Shown: positions 9,683 through 19,470, numbered from the stretch's first letter. The stretch: DNA of 64,000 nucleotides from Scytonema sp. UIC 10036 (GCF_009725235.1 NZ_WJFC01000049.1:1-64000), one strand, 5' to 3'. The notes: a model not told the origin generated them from the sequence alone. Program-made: numbers and translations.

Positions 9683-9683
9683 A

Positions 9684-10304
9684 GTGTTGTCAGCTTTTAC
9701 GGCGGGTTTGTTATTAATTACGGTTTCTGAGTTGGGCGATAAAACATTTTTCATCGCTGTGATTTTGTCGATGAAACACTCACGGCGTTTGGTTTTTGCA
9801 GGCGCGATCGCTGCTTTAGCTGCAATGACTATACTTTCTGTAGCAGTGGGACAAGCAGTTTCGTTACTCCCAAAAAGTTTTATTCATCATGCTGAAATAG
9901 CTCTGTTTTTTGGTTTTGGTGTCAAGCTACTTTACGATGGATACCGCATGCCAGTTGATACTTGTAGCACGGAAGTTGTCGAAGAAGCAAAAGCCGCCGT
10001 GGAAGTTGCTGATACGCAATCTTTAAAGAAGAAGAATTACTTAGGAGTTATACTACAAACTTTTGTGCTGACGTTTATGGCAGAATGGGGCGATCGCACT
10101 CAAATTGCCACCATAGCACTAGCAGCGGGGAATAATCCTATAGGGGTGACAACAGGTGCAATTTTGGGACACGCTATTTGTGCCGCTATTGCTGTCATTG
10201 GTGGAAGAATGATTGCTGGGCGAATTTCTGAGCGCACTGTTACCCTAGTTGGTGGATTTTTATTTCTTTTATTTGGTGTCTTAGCTGCAATTGAAGGGAG
10301 CTAG
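9684..10304 (+). CDS. UPF0016/GDT1 family manganese exporter
   Basis: A 206-residue membrane transporter with both hallmark motifs: ELGDKTF (E16-K20) in the first half and EWGDRTQ (E134-R138) in the second, each in a three-helix block joined by a polar loop (about 90-118). Members of this family (Mnx in Synechocystis, TMEM165/Gdt1 in eukaryotes) export Mn2+ or move Mn2+/Ca2+ against protons. Here it would protect the cytoplasm and help load the thylakoid lumen. The GTG start at 9684 is placed by AAAGGAG nine bases upstream. The preceding yybP-ykoY riboswitch indicates induction by manganese. Confidence 0.92.
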   Translation: MLSAFTAGLLLITVSELGDKTFFIAVILSMKHSRRLVFAGAIAALAAMTILSVAVGQAVSLLPKSFIHHAEIALFFGFGVKLLYDGYRMPVDTCSTEVVEEAKAAVEVADTQSLKKKNYLGVILQTFVLTFMAEWGDRTQIATIALAAGNNPIGVTTGAILGHAICAAIAVIGGRMIAGRISERTVTLVGGFLFLLFGVLAAIEGS

Positions 10305-10460
10305 GGAGACAAGGGGACAAGGGGACAAGGGGACAAGGGGACAAGGGGGACAAGGGGAATCTTCTTCCTTGTCTACCCGCTCCCTGGTCTACCTTGTCTA
10401 CCCCCGCTCCCTGGTCTACCTTGTCTACCCCTCTACCTTGTCTACCCCCTCTCCCTTGTC
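10305..10460. repeat. GACAAGG and CTACC-type tandem repeats
   Basis: About six copies of a GGGGACAAG unit are followed by repeats of CTTGTCTACC and its variants. The second block is largely reverse-complementary to the first, so the segment can form a hairpin between the convergent transporter and TPR genes and may act as a bidirectional end of transcription. ORFs drawn through it are translations of the repeat. Confidence 0.75.
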
Positions 10461-10467
10461 CCAATCC

Positions 10468-11334
10468 CTATCCCTCCGGCGTTGGTGATGCTGTGGGAGA
10501 AGAAGCAGGTGAGGGTGATGTTGCTGCTTCGTTGTTAATTTCATCTTTATACTGGGCTGGTGCTAAAGCTGCAGCCCTAGTAAATAAAATTTTTGCCTCT
10601 TCTGTTTTGCCCTGTTTCTTGAACAGCATTGCTTTTGCTAAGACAGGACGAAAATCTTGCTTGTCGTTCTTAATGGCGCGATCGTAAACATTAAGGGCTT
10701 GAGCATATTTCTTTTGAGAGTCATAAACATTGCCCAAAAGCACTTGTACGGCTACTGTATCCACGCTTCCTGGCTGAATTTTATTTGCTTGAGCAGCAGT
10801 ATTGAGCGTATCTTGTAGCAAACCAATGGCTGCTTCGGGTCGTTTTTGGTCTAACAGAAGTGCTACCATACCTTGCAAAGCATATAAGTCACCCGGTTTA
10901 CTTTCCAAAACCGAGCGATAAATTTGGGCTGCTCCTTCTCTATCCCCAATTTGGTGCTTTGCTTGAGCAAGCAACACTGCATATCGTGTTTGCTCTGGCT
11001 TCAGCTTAGCTAACCTTTCTAGAGGTTCAATCACCTCTTTAATATTACTCCCCTTCAAACGTATCAGTTGTAAACGGGTTTCAATTAAGCCTCGCAGCGC
11101 TGTTTCGTTATCTGGTTCTCGTTGCAAAACTTGTTCGTAACCTCTTGCAGCGTCTTCCAGTTTAGATTTTTCGTTAGAGGATGTCGAACTGCTTCTGTTG
11201 CTGCTAGATTCTTGCGTTGAAGGCTGCGTGTCGTTGAACGCTGCAATCAAAGGAATCATTGACACTCCAACAAAAGCAATAACTGCGAGTAGCAAAACTG
11301 CATTAACCATCCAGCGATTGCGAGATTGAGACAC
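10468..11334 (-). CDS. Membrane-anchored tetratricopeptide-repeat protein
   Basis: An approximately 288-residue protein with one N-terminal membrane helix (WMVNAVLLLAVIAFVGVSMI), a serine-rich linker and at least five TPR-like helical pairs. It ends in a low-complexity Ser/Pro/Thr tail (SPSPASSPTASP). TPR domains assemble protein complexes, and the topology puts the repeats on one side of the membrane, attached by the single helix. The GTG at 11334 (VSQSRNRW) is preferred because AAGGA lies nine bases upstream. A longer TTG start at 11361 is open but lacks a site. It converges on the transporter gene across a repeat hairpin. Specific partners are unknown. Confidence 0.82.
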   Translation of the reverse strand: MSQSRNRWMVNAVLLLAVIAFVGVSMIPLIAAFNDTQPSTQESSSNRSSSTSSNEKSKLEDAARGYEQVLQREPDNETALRGLIETRLQLIRLKGSNIKEVIEPLERLAKLKPEQTRYAVLLAQAKHQIGDREGAAQIYRSVLESKPGDLYALQGMVALLLDQKRPEAAIGLLQDTLNTAAQANKIQPGSVDTVAVQVLLGNVYDSQKKYAQALNVYDRAIKNDKQDFRPVLAKAMLFKKQGKTEEAKILFTRAAALAPAQYKDEINNEAATSPSPASSPTASPTPEG

Positions 11335-11800
11335 AAAACCGTCCTTAAACTCTAACAACAAAAGAAAGTATGAAGGCTAAAGGATAAAGGATGAAAGTGG
11401 AATTACAATGTAACTCACCTCATACTTCCTACTTCAAACTTTAGTTGACATTATCGGTCACAGAAATCTATCGAGTTAAAAATTTTAAAAACTTTGCGGA
11501 ATCTCGTGACTTACTTGTGAATTTTATAACAAATAGCAATATACGCACTCCATACAAGTGTTGACTTTAGGAGGAACCTTCTGAGTTTGAGCTATGATAT
11601 GCTTCCGAAACCAGTTATAGAGGCGCTAAATTACACCTAAGCATCATATGTATGCGAAGTTTTGCGTCTTAAATGTTACGTAGAGCGTTAGGCGTAGTTG
11701 TCTTGAAAGGAAATATACTTTCAAGCGCCGCACAAACGCTCTTTCCAGCTGCCTTAGTAAAATCCCACAATGGGATCTGTCTCCGCCACAAGGAGTTTTT
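11335..11800. other. Divergent intergenic region, no gene seen
   Basis: Between the divergent TPR gene and the basic-tailed unknown there are short repeats (AAGGATAAAGGATGAAAG type near 11385) and an AT-rich stretch, but no conserved ORF. Position 11785-11790 carries the AAGGAG that places the ATG at 11801. Promoters for both genes should lie here, though none could be fixed by eye. Confidence 0.5.
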
Positions 11801-12850
11801 ATGAATTCCGACCTGATGCCGTCGCCTGAATCGTCCAATTTAATGGCTTCAATAGAAGCTCAAACAAATCAAGATGCAAATGCAAATGCAAATGCAAACG
11901 CAAATGCAGACGCAAATGAAAATGCAGTGCCTTCTGTTCCCGAACCAGAAAACTTGCTCGAACCTTCCGGTGAGACTGCCAGTAATGGGAACGTCGTTAG
12001 CAGGCAACAACCAATTCCACCTCCTAGCGAACCAATGCAGTATCGAGCCATTGGCTTAGTTCGAGGTCGTTACGTTGCTAGTGAGGAACAATTTACCCAA
12101 GGTAAATTGGTAACCTCAGATGGTACAGAGCTTGATGCCGTCCTTCTGGGTCGAATCATGAGTTTGGTGAAAAATCATTTAGACTTGGAAGCAGAACATC
12201 TGTGGGTCGTTTACCCTCGCACTCGCCAAGAAAATGATAATCTGCATCTACAGATTGTAGGAGTTTGGGAGCCGGAAAACTTGGCGCAAGGTCGTCAAGT
12301 AACTGATGAACAAGAAGATACGGCTTCTGAAGATTTGCTAACACCGAAAGAAGGCTCATTAAAGCCCGTGCTGTCATCTTCAGAAATTCCAGACGGTGGT
12401 TTTTCTGTTCGTGGAGAAGTTGTTTACCAGTCCAATGAAGCAGGCAATTTGGTCATTAAAATTAAGCAAGCTCCACGCAAACAAAATGACAAACCCAAGT
12501 ATTTTAAGTTAAAGCTAACAGCTAAGCTTGAGACTAAAGCAGTTGGTAAGTTCTGGGACTTTCAAGTCACGCGGAAAGCCGATCTATTATTAGTCGAAAG
12601 TGGTGAAGTGATTGCCGATTTACCCAAAAAGCGCAAACCACAAAGACCTGGTGGTTTCAAAGGAGGTGGGCGGCGTCCTGGCGGTCTTGGCAACAAAAAA
12701 CCATTTGCCCCCAGACAGCGGAGTGGGGAACCTCAACGCCCCATTCGGAAAATCGGTGACGCCTCTACACCTACACCATCGCGTCCGAGTCCCGTCTCTA
12801 CCAAACCTACTCCTAAGCCAGTGAAGCGCCCGAAACCAAATCAGGAATAA
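11801..12850 (+). CDS. Unknown protein with Asn/Ala repeat and basic RPGG tail
   Basis: A 349-residue protein of no recognised family. Residues about 23-43 are a low-complexity run of NA dipeptides encoded by a six-base tandem repeat, probably length-variable. A compact middle domain (about 75-170) contains MQYRAIGLVRGRYV and LEAEHLWVVYPRT, followed by a second block around 195-265. The C-terminal 80 residues are strongly basic and rich in Arg, Gly and Pro (KKRKPQRPGGFKGGGRRPGG), as in RNA-associated tails. The start is well placed by AAGGAG before the ATG. RNA binding is inferred only from composition. Confidence 0.8.
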   Translation: MNSDLMPSPESSNLMASIEAQTNQDANANANANANADANENAVPSVPEPENLLEPSGETASNGNVVSRQQPIPPPSEPMQYRAIGLVRGRYVASEEQFTQGKLVTSDGTELDAVLLGRIMSLVKNHLDLEAEHLWVVYPRTRQENDNLHLQIVGVWEPENLAQGRQVTDEQEDTASEDLLTPKEGSLKPVLSSSEIPDGGFSVRGEVVYQSNEAGNLVIKIKQAPRKQNDKPKYFKLKLTAKLETKAVGKFWDFQVTRKADLLLVESGEVIADLPKKRKPQRPGGFKGGGRRPGGLGNKKPFAPRQRSGEPQRPIRKIGDASTPTPSRPSPVSTKPTPKPVKRPKPNQE

Positions 12851-12934
12851 GGATGAATTATGAATTATGAATTATGAATTATGAATTATAAAATTAAAAA
12901 AAATTCATCATTCAGCATTCATAATTCATAATTT
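12851..12934. repeat. ATGAATT heptamer repeats forming a hairpin
   Basis: About five ATGAATT units are answered by ATTCATA-type units about 50 bases later. The stretch lies between convergent genes and would fold into a long hairpin in either transcript, a plausible bidirectional terminator substitute. Confidence 0.7.
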
Positions 12935-14104
12935 CTAAAACTCCGTCCATCGGTCTTGGGGGAGAAAAGACCTCTCCATTGGGATTTGAGCAACGGGTTC
13001 TGTGAGCGTAAAGTCGCCTAATTCAATCCATTTTTTTAACTCTAGGGCAACTTGCCGGGAGAAAAATAAACTCGCAAGGGGTGCTACACGTACAGTTTTA
13101 CCTTCAATGGTTATGCGTCCGGATTTAAGTTGGGCATAACTGACTAAACCAAAGGTGGGACGAACTCGTCGCGGAATAGAAAAATCTACTACCGGGGCTA
13201 CTAGGTCTTTGTCTTGGATGGCACATTTTGCAACGACTTCTTCGTTTAAGACGGGAAGTGGTATCCCCACTCCTAACATTAAAGATGGACCGTAGCTTTT
13301 GAAGTAACAACCTCTCACCCAATGACTGTCCATTTGCTTGGCGTCACCAATTAACGCTAAAGTTGCAGCCGGACCGATGGGTGTTCGATTTGGTAAACGC
13401 TTTTGTAGGGGGAAGTGCTGGGTTCCTTCCCAAGCAACGTAACCAATTCCACCTCCTAGAAAAATTCTTGTACCAATTCCAATAAGTTGTAAGTCTGGAT
13501 CGTTGAGTAAAGGGGCGATCGCACCAGGGTTAGAGTAAACTGCATTGCTTAAACGTGGCTGTAGCGGACCGAGGTAAGTGTACAACGGGCGATCGCCTCC
13601 ATTCACCCCTACTATAAAATTTTGATATAAATTACGAGGATTGAATAAATAAAATTGATTGATTGTTTCACGAGTAATCGTTGTTTCAAAGGTGGCTCTT
13701 GGATAACAATCTGTGACTTGTCCTTGCGCCTTTACGTGTACGGGTTTGCCAGCTATCAAGTCTTCAATGACATGACCCCCGCCACGTTCCCGGACTTCTT
13801 CGCCGTCCATTACTTCCACCGCACAACTTGCACCTAAGTACAAATCTACTGCTCCAAAACCAGAGTAGACGGGTACATTATCTAACCAGCAGCGACGAAT
13901 TTTAATTGGTGGGTCAGTGTGTCCGAGATTAATAATCGCACCACTAGATTCCATCGGCTCAAAAGTACCAGTTGTGATGACATCAACTTCTTTAGTAACT
14001 TTTGTTACACCAATTTCTTGAACTCGGACTTTTAATTCCTCTGCGGTCAGTACTACCGCCTGCTTGCGGCTGATTTTGTCATTGATTTCCGCAATTGTTC
14101 GCAT
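12935..14104 (-). CDS. DUF39/HcyBio homocysteine biosynthesis protein
   Basis: A protein of about 389 residues of the DUF39 (COG1900) family. Studied archaeal members take part in making homocysteine by inserting sulfur into aspartate semialdehyde. Recognisable segments are TGTFEPMESSGAIINLGHTDPP, CWLDNVPVYSGFGAVDLYLGA with its conserved cysteines, GVNGGDRPLYTYLG, and IGTRIFLGGGIGYVAWEGTQH. The ATG at 14104 (MRTIAEINDK) is preferred over a TTG ten codons upstream. No sulfur-carrier or ferredoxin partner gene is adjacent. The activity of cyanobacterial members is assumed from the family. Confidence 0.88.
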   Translation of the reverse strand: MRTIAEINDKISRKQAVVLTAEELKVRVQEIGVTKVTKEVDVITTGTFEPMESSGAIINLGHTDPPIKIRRCWLDNVPVYSGFGAVDLYLGASCAVEVMDGEEVRERGGGHVIEDLIAGKPVHVKAQGQVTDCYPRATFETTITRETINQFYLFNPRNLYQNFIVGVNGGDRPLYTYLGPLQPRLSNAVYSNPGAIAPLLNDPDLQLIGIGTRIFLGGGIGYVAWEGTQHFPLQKRLPNRTPIGPAATLALIGDAKQMDSHWVRGCYFKSYGPSLMLGVGIPLPVLNEEVVAKCAIQDKDLVAPVVDFSIPRRVRPTFGLVSYAQLKSGRITIEGKTVRVAPLASLFFSRQVALELKKWIELGDFTLTEPVAQIPMERSFLPQDRWTEF

Positions 14105-14134
14105 AAATAAAGATGTAATTCCGATGCTTTTCAA

Positions 14135-14685
14135 TATAACAGTGACCAGTAATCAGTGACCAGTACGTAGGTTGGGTTGAGGAACGAAACCCAACATTTC
14201 CATGCCTTTGTTAAGTTTCTCCAGGGCGATCCCAACCCACAAAAATTCGAGATCCCTTGTAGTATTGATCGGCGACCGATGACCAGTAATCAGTGACCAG
14301 TGACCAATTAATTAGTTTTTGAGAGTATTTCGTATTTCCCCCTTTAAAAAGGGGAGCTTTGAGAGTATTCCCCCCTTTTTAAGGGGGACTGGGGGGATCT
14401 TGATACAACAGTAAACTTTACCAAAGCCTCTAAAACTCAAGACATTAAAGTAAAAAAACGATTAATTTTACTTAAGGTTTGTTTAAAGTAGATTGATAAC
14501 TCAAGATTTATACTGATATGTTTAGAAGCAAAGTAAAAATAAAAAAAAATCCATCACTGAATTCTTTAAGAAGTTGGTGAGGTAGACAAAATTTTAACAA
14601 CAATTAGAGTTAAACGTATTTGTTTTTTTGCATTATTTCATAAATTGATAAACTTTGATATTAATTTTCAATAGCACGAATATTT
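14135..14685. repeat. Intergenic region with GGGTTGAGG and CCCCCTT palindromes
   Basis: No gene is seen. A repeat containing GTAGGTTGGGTTGAGG occurs near 14165, related to the palindrome inside the sigma-factor gene at 36001. At about 14336-14402 two CCCCCTTTTT/AAAGGGGG palindromes form a unit seen again in variant form near 15540, 21095 and 26590. AT-rich sequence follows up to the protease start. Confidence 0.6.
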
Positions 14686-15456
14686 ATGAGGTTCAATTCT
14701 AGCTTGCCAGCAACACTAATTGGAATATCGATGGTTATTGTGCAGACGCAAGTTGCTGCAGCGCCCTCTCCAATAGAAATTGATGAAATAGCACAAGCAA
14801 TTACCGTACTGATTGATGCTGGAGATTTGGGTTCCGGTTCGGGGGTAATTATTAAGAAACAAGGTGATGTTTACTCTGTTGTTACCACCGCCCACGTACT
14901 CGAACGCTCAAAACTGAAATATGAAATTGTGGCTCCCGACAATCAAAAGTATGTGCTTGATTACAGAACTGTTAAAAAGTTGCCTGCGGTAGATTTAGCA
15001 ATTTTACAGTTTACTAGCCCAAAAAATTATAGAGTGGCAAAGTTTGGTGATTCGGATAGTATTCAACGAAATGCCAAAGTTTACGTTGCTGGATTTCCCG
15101 GACGTTCAGCTACAATTCAACGTCCAATTTATAACTTTATGGCTGGAAAAGTGATTGCCAATGCTTTGCGATCGCAACCCGTATCTGATAGCGGCTATAA
15201 TTTGGTTTATGATAATTCAACTCTACCAGGAATGAGTGGTGGTCCGGTATTAAATGACCGAGGTGAGGTCATTGGAATTCACGGTAGAGGAGAAATTTTT
15301 AATTATGAGACTCCGAAGATAAATCCTCAGGTTGCTTTTGTATATACGGGTAGGAGTTTGGGTATTCCAATTAAAACATTTTTGCAATTAACAGGTAGGG
15401 GTGAAACAAGTGCAATTTTACCTTTGCCTGAAACTCCAATTGCGGTTTTTCCTTAG
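14686..15456 (+). CDS. Exported trypsin-like serine protease
   Basis: A 256-residue protein with a signal peptide (cleavage probably after QVAAA) and a chymotrypsin-fold domain. The triad is visible: H70 in VVTTAHVL, D103 in AVDLAILQF and S184 in LPGMSGGPVLN. There is no PDZ domain, so it differs from HtrA/Deg and is closer to short periplasmic trypsin-like proteases common in cyanobacteria. It probably acts in the periplasm or outside the cell. Substrates are unknown. Confidence 0.88.
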   Translation: MRFNSSLPATLIGISMVIVQTQVAAAPSPIEIDEIAQAITVLIDAGDLGSGSGVIIKKQGDVYSVVTTAHVLERSKLKYEIVAPDNQKYVLDYRTVKKLPAVDLAILQFTSPKNYRVAKFGDSDSIQRNAKVYVAGFPGRSATIQRPIYNFMAGKVIANALRSQPVSDSGYNLVYDNSTLPGMSGGPVLNDRGEVIGIHGRGEIFNYETPKINPQVAFVYTGRSLGIPIKTFLQLTGRGETSAILPLPETPIAVFP

Positions 15457-15690
15457 AGGATGTTTGAAAAGTCATGATTGATGTATCAAATATTTTTTAC
15501 CCCACCCTAACCCAGACCGATGGATTGGTCCGGGAACTGAATTTTTCTTGTTTCCCCCCAATCCATCGGGGGGACTAAGGGGGGGAATAATGTGATAAAA
15601 ATCACAGCCAACCACTTTTAAAACATGCTCTTAAGTTGGTAGAGATATGATAGAGACTGAAAGGTTTTAAAATAGCCGATCGCACTTTAG
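15457..15690. repeat. Palindromic GGGGGG-type intergenic repeat
   Basis: Around 15500-15590, CCGATGGATTGG is answered by CCAATCCATCGG with CCCC and GGGG flanks, forming a stem-loop of the dispersed family described at 14336. It lies between convergent genes. No gene is seen. Confidence 0.6.
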
Positions 15691-16338
15691 TTATTGAGGA
15701 AAGATTGGGTTGCTCAAGCGTTGTTTAAGATCGCGGATGGCGGCACTAGTGTTGCGATCGTAGGCAATTTGAAAGCATCGGGCGATCGCACTTGGCAAAT
15801 CAAAGTCTGGAAAATAGCGGCTTTGGGTTTGGAGTTGGTAATTGGCTTCTTGCAACTGGTAAATCAATGGCTGTTGATTTTTGAGGAGCCAAACTTCAGG
15901 AACTCGATAGGGTAGATAATCCTCCACATCGGAATAACTAGTGACATCAATTTCGATGACTAAATCGGGAGGCGGATCTTGTCGCCAGTCGATACGTTTT
16001 TTCCCAGATATTGCTTGCCAGTTGTCGATGTAGAAACAATAATCTGGCTCAATCCCACTATCTTGAGGCAAAGTCATGGTTACAGGTGTAAATGCATCAT
16101 ATTCGCGCCCATTGCGATCCAAAAGTGCTTTCACAATATCGGCGATTAAATTGGCATCCCGTCCATGCACTGGTAAGGGTGACATCAGCAAGACTTCTCC
16201 ATTGCGATACTTGAGGCGGGGGAGCGAGCCATCTCTCCTTTGGTCACACAAACTCTGATATTCTTCCCAGGTAGCAGGTAAGCGCACTACCGACCCTGGA
16301 GGTAATTGGATTTTTTCCGGTGAGATGAGGGCAAACAT
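15691..16338 (-). CDS. Uma2 family (DUF820) endonuclease-like protein
   Basis: A 215-residue member of the Uma2 family, which has a PD-(D/E)XK nuclease fold and is greatly expanded in cyanobacteria. The likely catalytic residues lie in EPDYCFYID and PDLVIEIDVTS, with the typical strand VPEVWLLKNQQPLIYQL near the C-terminus. Size is normal. The biological role of this family is unsettled; mobile-element or defence roles have been proposed. It is unlinked to a clear partner here. A second Uma2 remnant lies about 1 kb away and an intact one at 59.4 kb. Confidence 0.88.
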   Translation of the reverse strand: MFALISPEKIQLPPGSVVRLPATWEEYQSLCDQRRDGSLPRLKYRNGEVLLMSPLPVHGRDANLIADIVKALLDRNGREYDAFTPVTMTLPQDSGIEPDYCFYIDNWQAISGKKRIDWRQDPPPDLVIEIDVTSYSDVEDYLPYRVPEVWLLKNQQPLIYQLQEANYQLQTQSRYFPDFDLPSAIARCFQIAYDRNTSAAIRDLKQRLSNPIFPQ

Positions 16339-16695
16339 TGCTAGTGGGTTTGATTTGTAGGGTTTCTCACTCGCATATTATATAGGACGGAATCAATTAT
16401 TTTCACATTCTCGACTCATAACTAATTGACAGAGCAACTATTTCCGGGATTCAAAGATGAACTAACTTTTCACGAAGCGCCTACCATAGATTGGACAGCT
16501 AGCCCTTAAAGAACGCTCTACAAAATCTGCAAGAATGTTGTCTAATAAGTGCCTATTCCAAGTTTACCCAGATGATTGAAACACGTTGTATCAGGCAAGG
16601 TGTTAGCTTAATCAAAGTAAACGCCGCCAAACAGACTAGGGTTAAAAATTACATACCGAGGAGAAAAGACGGACTATTGAGGGCGATCGCCAACC
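16339..16695. other. Intergenic region, no gene seen
   Basis: No conserved ORF, repeat or RNA was recognised. The stretch follows the 3' end of a decayed CHAT gene, but no CHAT C-terminal tail could be read in it in any frame. Confidence 0.4.
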
Positions 16696-17147
16696 TTAAG
16701 TCGTAAAAACAACCTCTTTCTGGGACAACAACGATAAATTGGCAAAGCTGACATTGGCCTTTCCTAAGTTTTGATAAAAGGCTTTGGCAAAGACGAGGCT
16801 GGATTCATCGTCTAGATTCCACAAGCTAGCGATCGCACTACTTGCTCCTGCTTGGACTGTAGTTCCCGCAATTCCCATGACTGCTTGGTCGTTACCAGTA
16901 GCTGTTTGGCAAGCACTGAGAAACAAGATTTCAATTGCTTTAGTGCGTTTTTGTCCTTGTCTGCAAAGTTGATAAATTGCAAGGTACGTAATTTTTGGGG
17001 GATTTGTTCTATGTCTGAATCCCGTATTAGAGTACCAAAATCTCGGCTGAGATAGAGGGCAGACATCAAGACTGCAAGGGCTCTTGAAAATTGTCGCGAG
17101 AGACAAGCACCTTTGTGCAGGGGAGGAAAAAAAGGCTTAACCGACAA
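16696..17147 (-). pseudogene. Frameshifted CHAT-domain (caspase-like) remnant
   Basis: One reading frame gives EILFLSACQTATGN, then AGASSAIASLWNLDD and FYQNLG. This is the cysteine motif and following helix of a CHAT protease domain. The preceding histidine half should read LATHG, but only disordered sequence in two overlapping frames is present. Length, frameshift and missing catalytic His mark it as a decayed C-terminal piece. CHAT proteases serve in bacterial cell-death and conflict systems. It sits beside an Uma2 fragment, so the stretch is a scrapyard of accessory genes. Confidence 0.7.
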
Positions 17148-17173
17148 GTATTGGGGCAGACATCAATGAGAGA

Positions 17174-17434
17174 TTAAGGTAATTTTTTAAGATTCTCACG
17201 GTTTACTAACAATACGTCAGGTATGTAGGTAGATTCGGCGGCTTTAGTTCTGACCATAGCTGATTTTGGAATCCGGTAGGGTAGCTTGCAGTGCTCAAAT
17301 TCTGCTGCTATTTTTTGGGTTAAAAAACCTACAATATCTTCATGGTCACCAGTTGGTGGGGGCATCTCTACAATGACTCCTTTGTGTAGTTCATAAGGTT
17401 GTTCAGGTGCTGATGCTCGCGATACAACTACAAC
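17174..17434 (-). pseudogene. Truncated Uma2 fragment
   Basis: The frame reads PYELHKGVIVEMPPPTGDH and then YIPDVLLVNRENL, the N-terminal half of an Uma2 (DUF820) domain. It stops before the second catalytic strand. It opens directly after the stop of the glycosyltransferase gene in the same frame with no start codon, so a rearrangement joined the two. It is not expected to work. Confidence 0.7.
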
Positions 17435-18694
17435 TTATCTCAGCTGTTTCTCAATTGCATTACACGCTACGCCTACACCATCTTCTGCCTGTATGATGCG
17501 TCCAATTCTTGCCGCATTTGCTGCGTAATTAGGATTCCCTAACAATTTACTTAGCTCCTTTGCAACTCGTGCTGCTGAATATTGCTTGCGAGAAATTGTG
17601 CGAGAAGTTCCCAATCTTTTGACTCGTGCTGCATTGTCAGGTTGGTCGTGGCTATACGGCATAATTAGGGTTGGGCGACCTGCTCGCAACGCCTGAGCCG
17701 TCGTCCCAATCCCACCCTGATGTACGATCGCACAAGCGCGAGGAAAAATTTGAGAATACGGCGCATAGTTGACTGCTACAATATCAGGCGAAAGATTTTC
17801 ATGGAGGTCATTGTTACCAATGAGTAAAACAGCACGGCGGTTTAACTGTTTTGCAGCTTCAATGCTTTCTTGATAAAAGTTGCCAGAGTCCATGACGGCA
17901 GCCGAGCCGAGGGTGAAGACGATCGGCGGTTCGCCTGCCTCTAAAAACTGTTTGAGTGCTGGAGTGAGTTCTGCTCCGCCTTGTGTTCCATCATAGAACG
18001 TAAAACCTGCGACTACTGTATTTGCAGGCCAATCGGGTTGAGGTTGACCAAAAACTGAGGAAAACAGCGCAACGACAAGATAGGCTGAAAACCTGTTCTC
18101 AACAAAGGGATTGTAGTTGATTGGCGATAAACCGAGTTCACGACGAAGTTGACGAATGGGGTCTGCCCAAGAATTACTGACCAACTTCGCAAAGTTGATA
18201 ATGCCTCGATTTACGATGGGTCCGAGTTTGTAGAGCTTCGCCAAGCGTGGAAATGCTGCCAAAATCGGTGGGTCATAAGCTGAGAAAAATGACATGGGAA
18301 CCATTGCGCTTGATGCCCATCGCATTCCAAGTTTCTCTGCTACAAGTGGAGTTGCAACCACCCCTTCTCCTGAAAAGATAAAATCTGCACCTGAGGCAAC
18401 CTTCAGCAAGTCGGCGTACATCTCGCGCAAATTGGGATTTACCCACTGACGCACCATGTATTCCTGACCTGTTTTGAGATCCATCATCCGTGCCATTTCC
18501 TGTGGGTCATTCATTGCAGTGAAATCGGGACGCATGGAATGGAACTCAAATCCCAAGGCTTCGATTCTAGATTGATAGACTTGGTGCGTCGCAAACACAA
18601 TATCATGACCGCGTTGCCGCAATTCAAGTGCGATCGCGATCGTGGGATGAAGATCTCCCAAAGTTCCCAACGTTGTCATCAGGATTCGGCTCAC
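17435..18694 (-). CDS. UGT/MGT-type glycosyltransferase (GT1-like)
   Basis: A protein of about 419 residues with GT-B fold that would transfer a sugar from a nucleotide donor to a lipid or small-molecule acceptor. The N-terminus shows MTTLGTLGDLHPTIAIALEL and the C-terminal donor site shows CAIVHQGGIGTTAQALRAGRP followed by PYSHDQPDNAARV, the classic GT1 signature. The GTG at 18694 is chosen because GAGGTG lies seven bases upstream and the length fits the family. A longer ATG frame from 18811 adds 39 atypical residues. The C-terminus abuts an Uma2 remnant. The acceptor cannot be predicted. Confidence 0.88.
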   Translation of the reverse strand: MSRILMTTLGTLGDLHPTIAIALELRQRGHDIVFATHQVYQSRIEALGFEFHSMRPDFTAMNDPQEMARMMDLKTGQEYMVRQWVNPNLREMYADLLKVASGADFIFSGEGVVATPLVAEKLGMRWASSAMVPMSFFSAYDPPILAAFPRLAKLYKLGPIVNRGIINFAKLVSNSWADPIRQLRRELGLSPINYNPFVENRFSAYLVVALFSSVFGQPQPDWPANTVVAGFTFYDGTQGGAELTPALKQFLEAGEPPIVFTLGSAAVMDSGNFYQESIEAAKQLNRRAVLLIGNNDLHENLSPDIVAVNYAPYSQIFPRACAIVHQGGIGTTAQALRAGRPTLIMPYSHDQPDNAARVKRLGTSRTISRKQYSAARVAKELSKLLGNPNYAANAARIGRIIQAEDGVGVACNAIEKQLR

Positions 18695-18788
18695 ACTTTC
18701 ACCTCTTAACAATGAGCAGCATTTGCATAAGCGCAATTGCTCGATCTTAAACCGTTTGAATCGCGCTCCCGAAAAAATTGGGGATAGT

Positions 18789-18900
18789 TCATCGCAGCTT
18801 GTCTCGGTCAATACCGAGGGATAGCAACTGACGCTTCACATCTTCCCCCTCGATACCGCAGTAATAGTACTTTTTGTCTTTGAGGTTGGCTTGACTTTTT
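18789..18900 (-). pseudogene. Short conserved-looking ORF tail
   Basis: A 36-codon frame ends KKYYYCGIEGEDVKRQLL and SLGIDRDKLR before a stop. The composition looks like the C-terminus of a real protein, but an upstream stop removes any start. It is probably a remnant. The family was not identified. Confidence 0.3.
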
Positions 18901-18967
18901 TAATGTATTTTTATCTTTTTTAAACAAAATATTCATAACATATTTCCTTTAAAAAAGTATTATTACA

Positions 18968-19192
18968 ATGGTAATCATTCAAGCAATAGTGCAAAAAACG
19001 TCTATTATCTTAAGTAAAAAGTCAGATAATACAGGGTGGATAGGTAAAATTCCTGTTGAACTGCTTTTGTTGGTTCCCAATGAAAAAAGTCATTACAAAT
19101 TAGATATTTCTCCATATATCTACTTAAATAAGGATGAAAAAGTAAGAACCTCTTCTATTTCTCCCGTAGATATCTACTTACTTGAACAATGA
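18968..19192 (+). CDS. Small hypothetical protein
   Basis: A 74-residue ORF with an ATG and charged, beta-rich sequence (TGWIGKIPVELLLLVPNEKS). No family, signal or membrane segment is seen. The frame is open between repeat-poor AT-rich flanks. It might encode a small protein or be chance. Confidence 0.3.
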   Translation: MVIIQAIVQKTSIILSKKSDNTGWIGKIPVELLLLVPNEKSHYKLDISPYIYLNKDEKVRTSSISPVDIYLLEQ

Positions 19193-19470
19193 GATTAAAG
19201 CTTGTGTCCCATTTTGGGTTAGCAGATTTCAAAACAGAAATCAGTTCACTCACCCGTAAATCTCACCAAACTGGCTACTAGCTACTTAAAACTGGAGATT
19301 GCGATCGCGTCTACTGAATGCTTCTCTGTCGCACTGTATGGTTATCTTGCGTGTCGGATCTGCTGTTCTAAAGTACACAATAGTACAATATGAAAATCTT
19401 CTGTAAGATCGCTACATTTGGATTTTCCAGCTTAACGACGTTTTTTGTGACGCTATTACAAAAACCCCAA

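Noticed and set aside
10240..10488. Short ORFs on both strands with QGRG or TRGQGDKG repeats
   Set aside because: They are translations of the GACAAGG tandem array, not genes.
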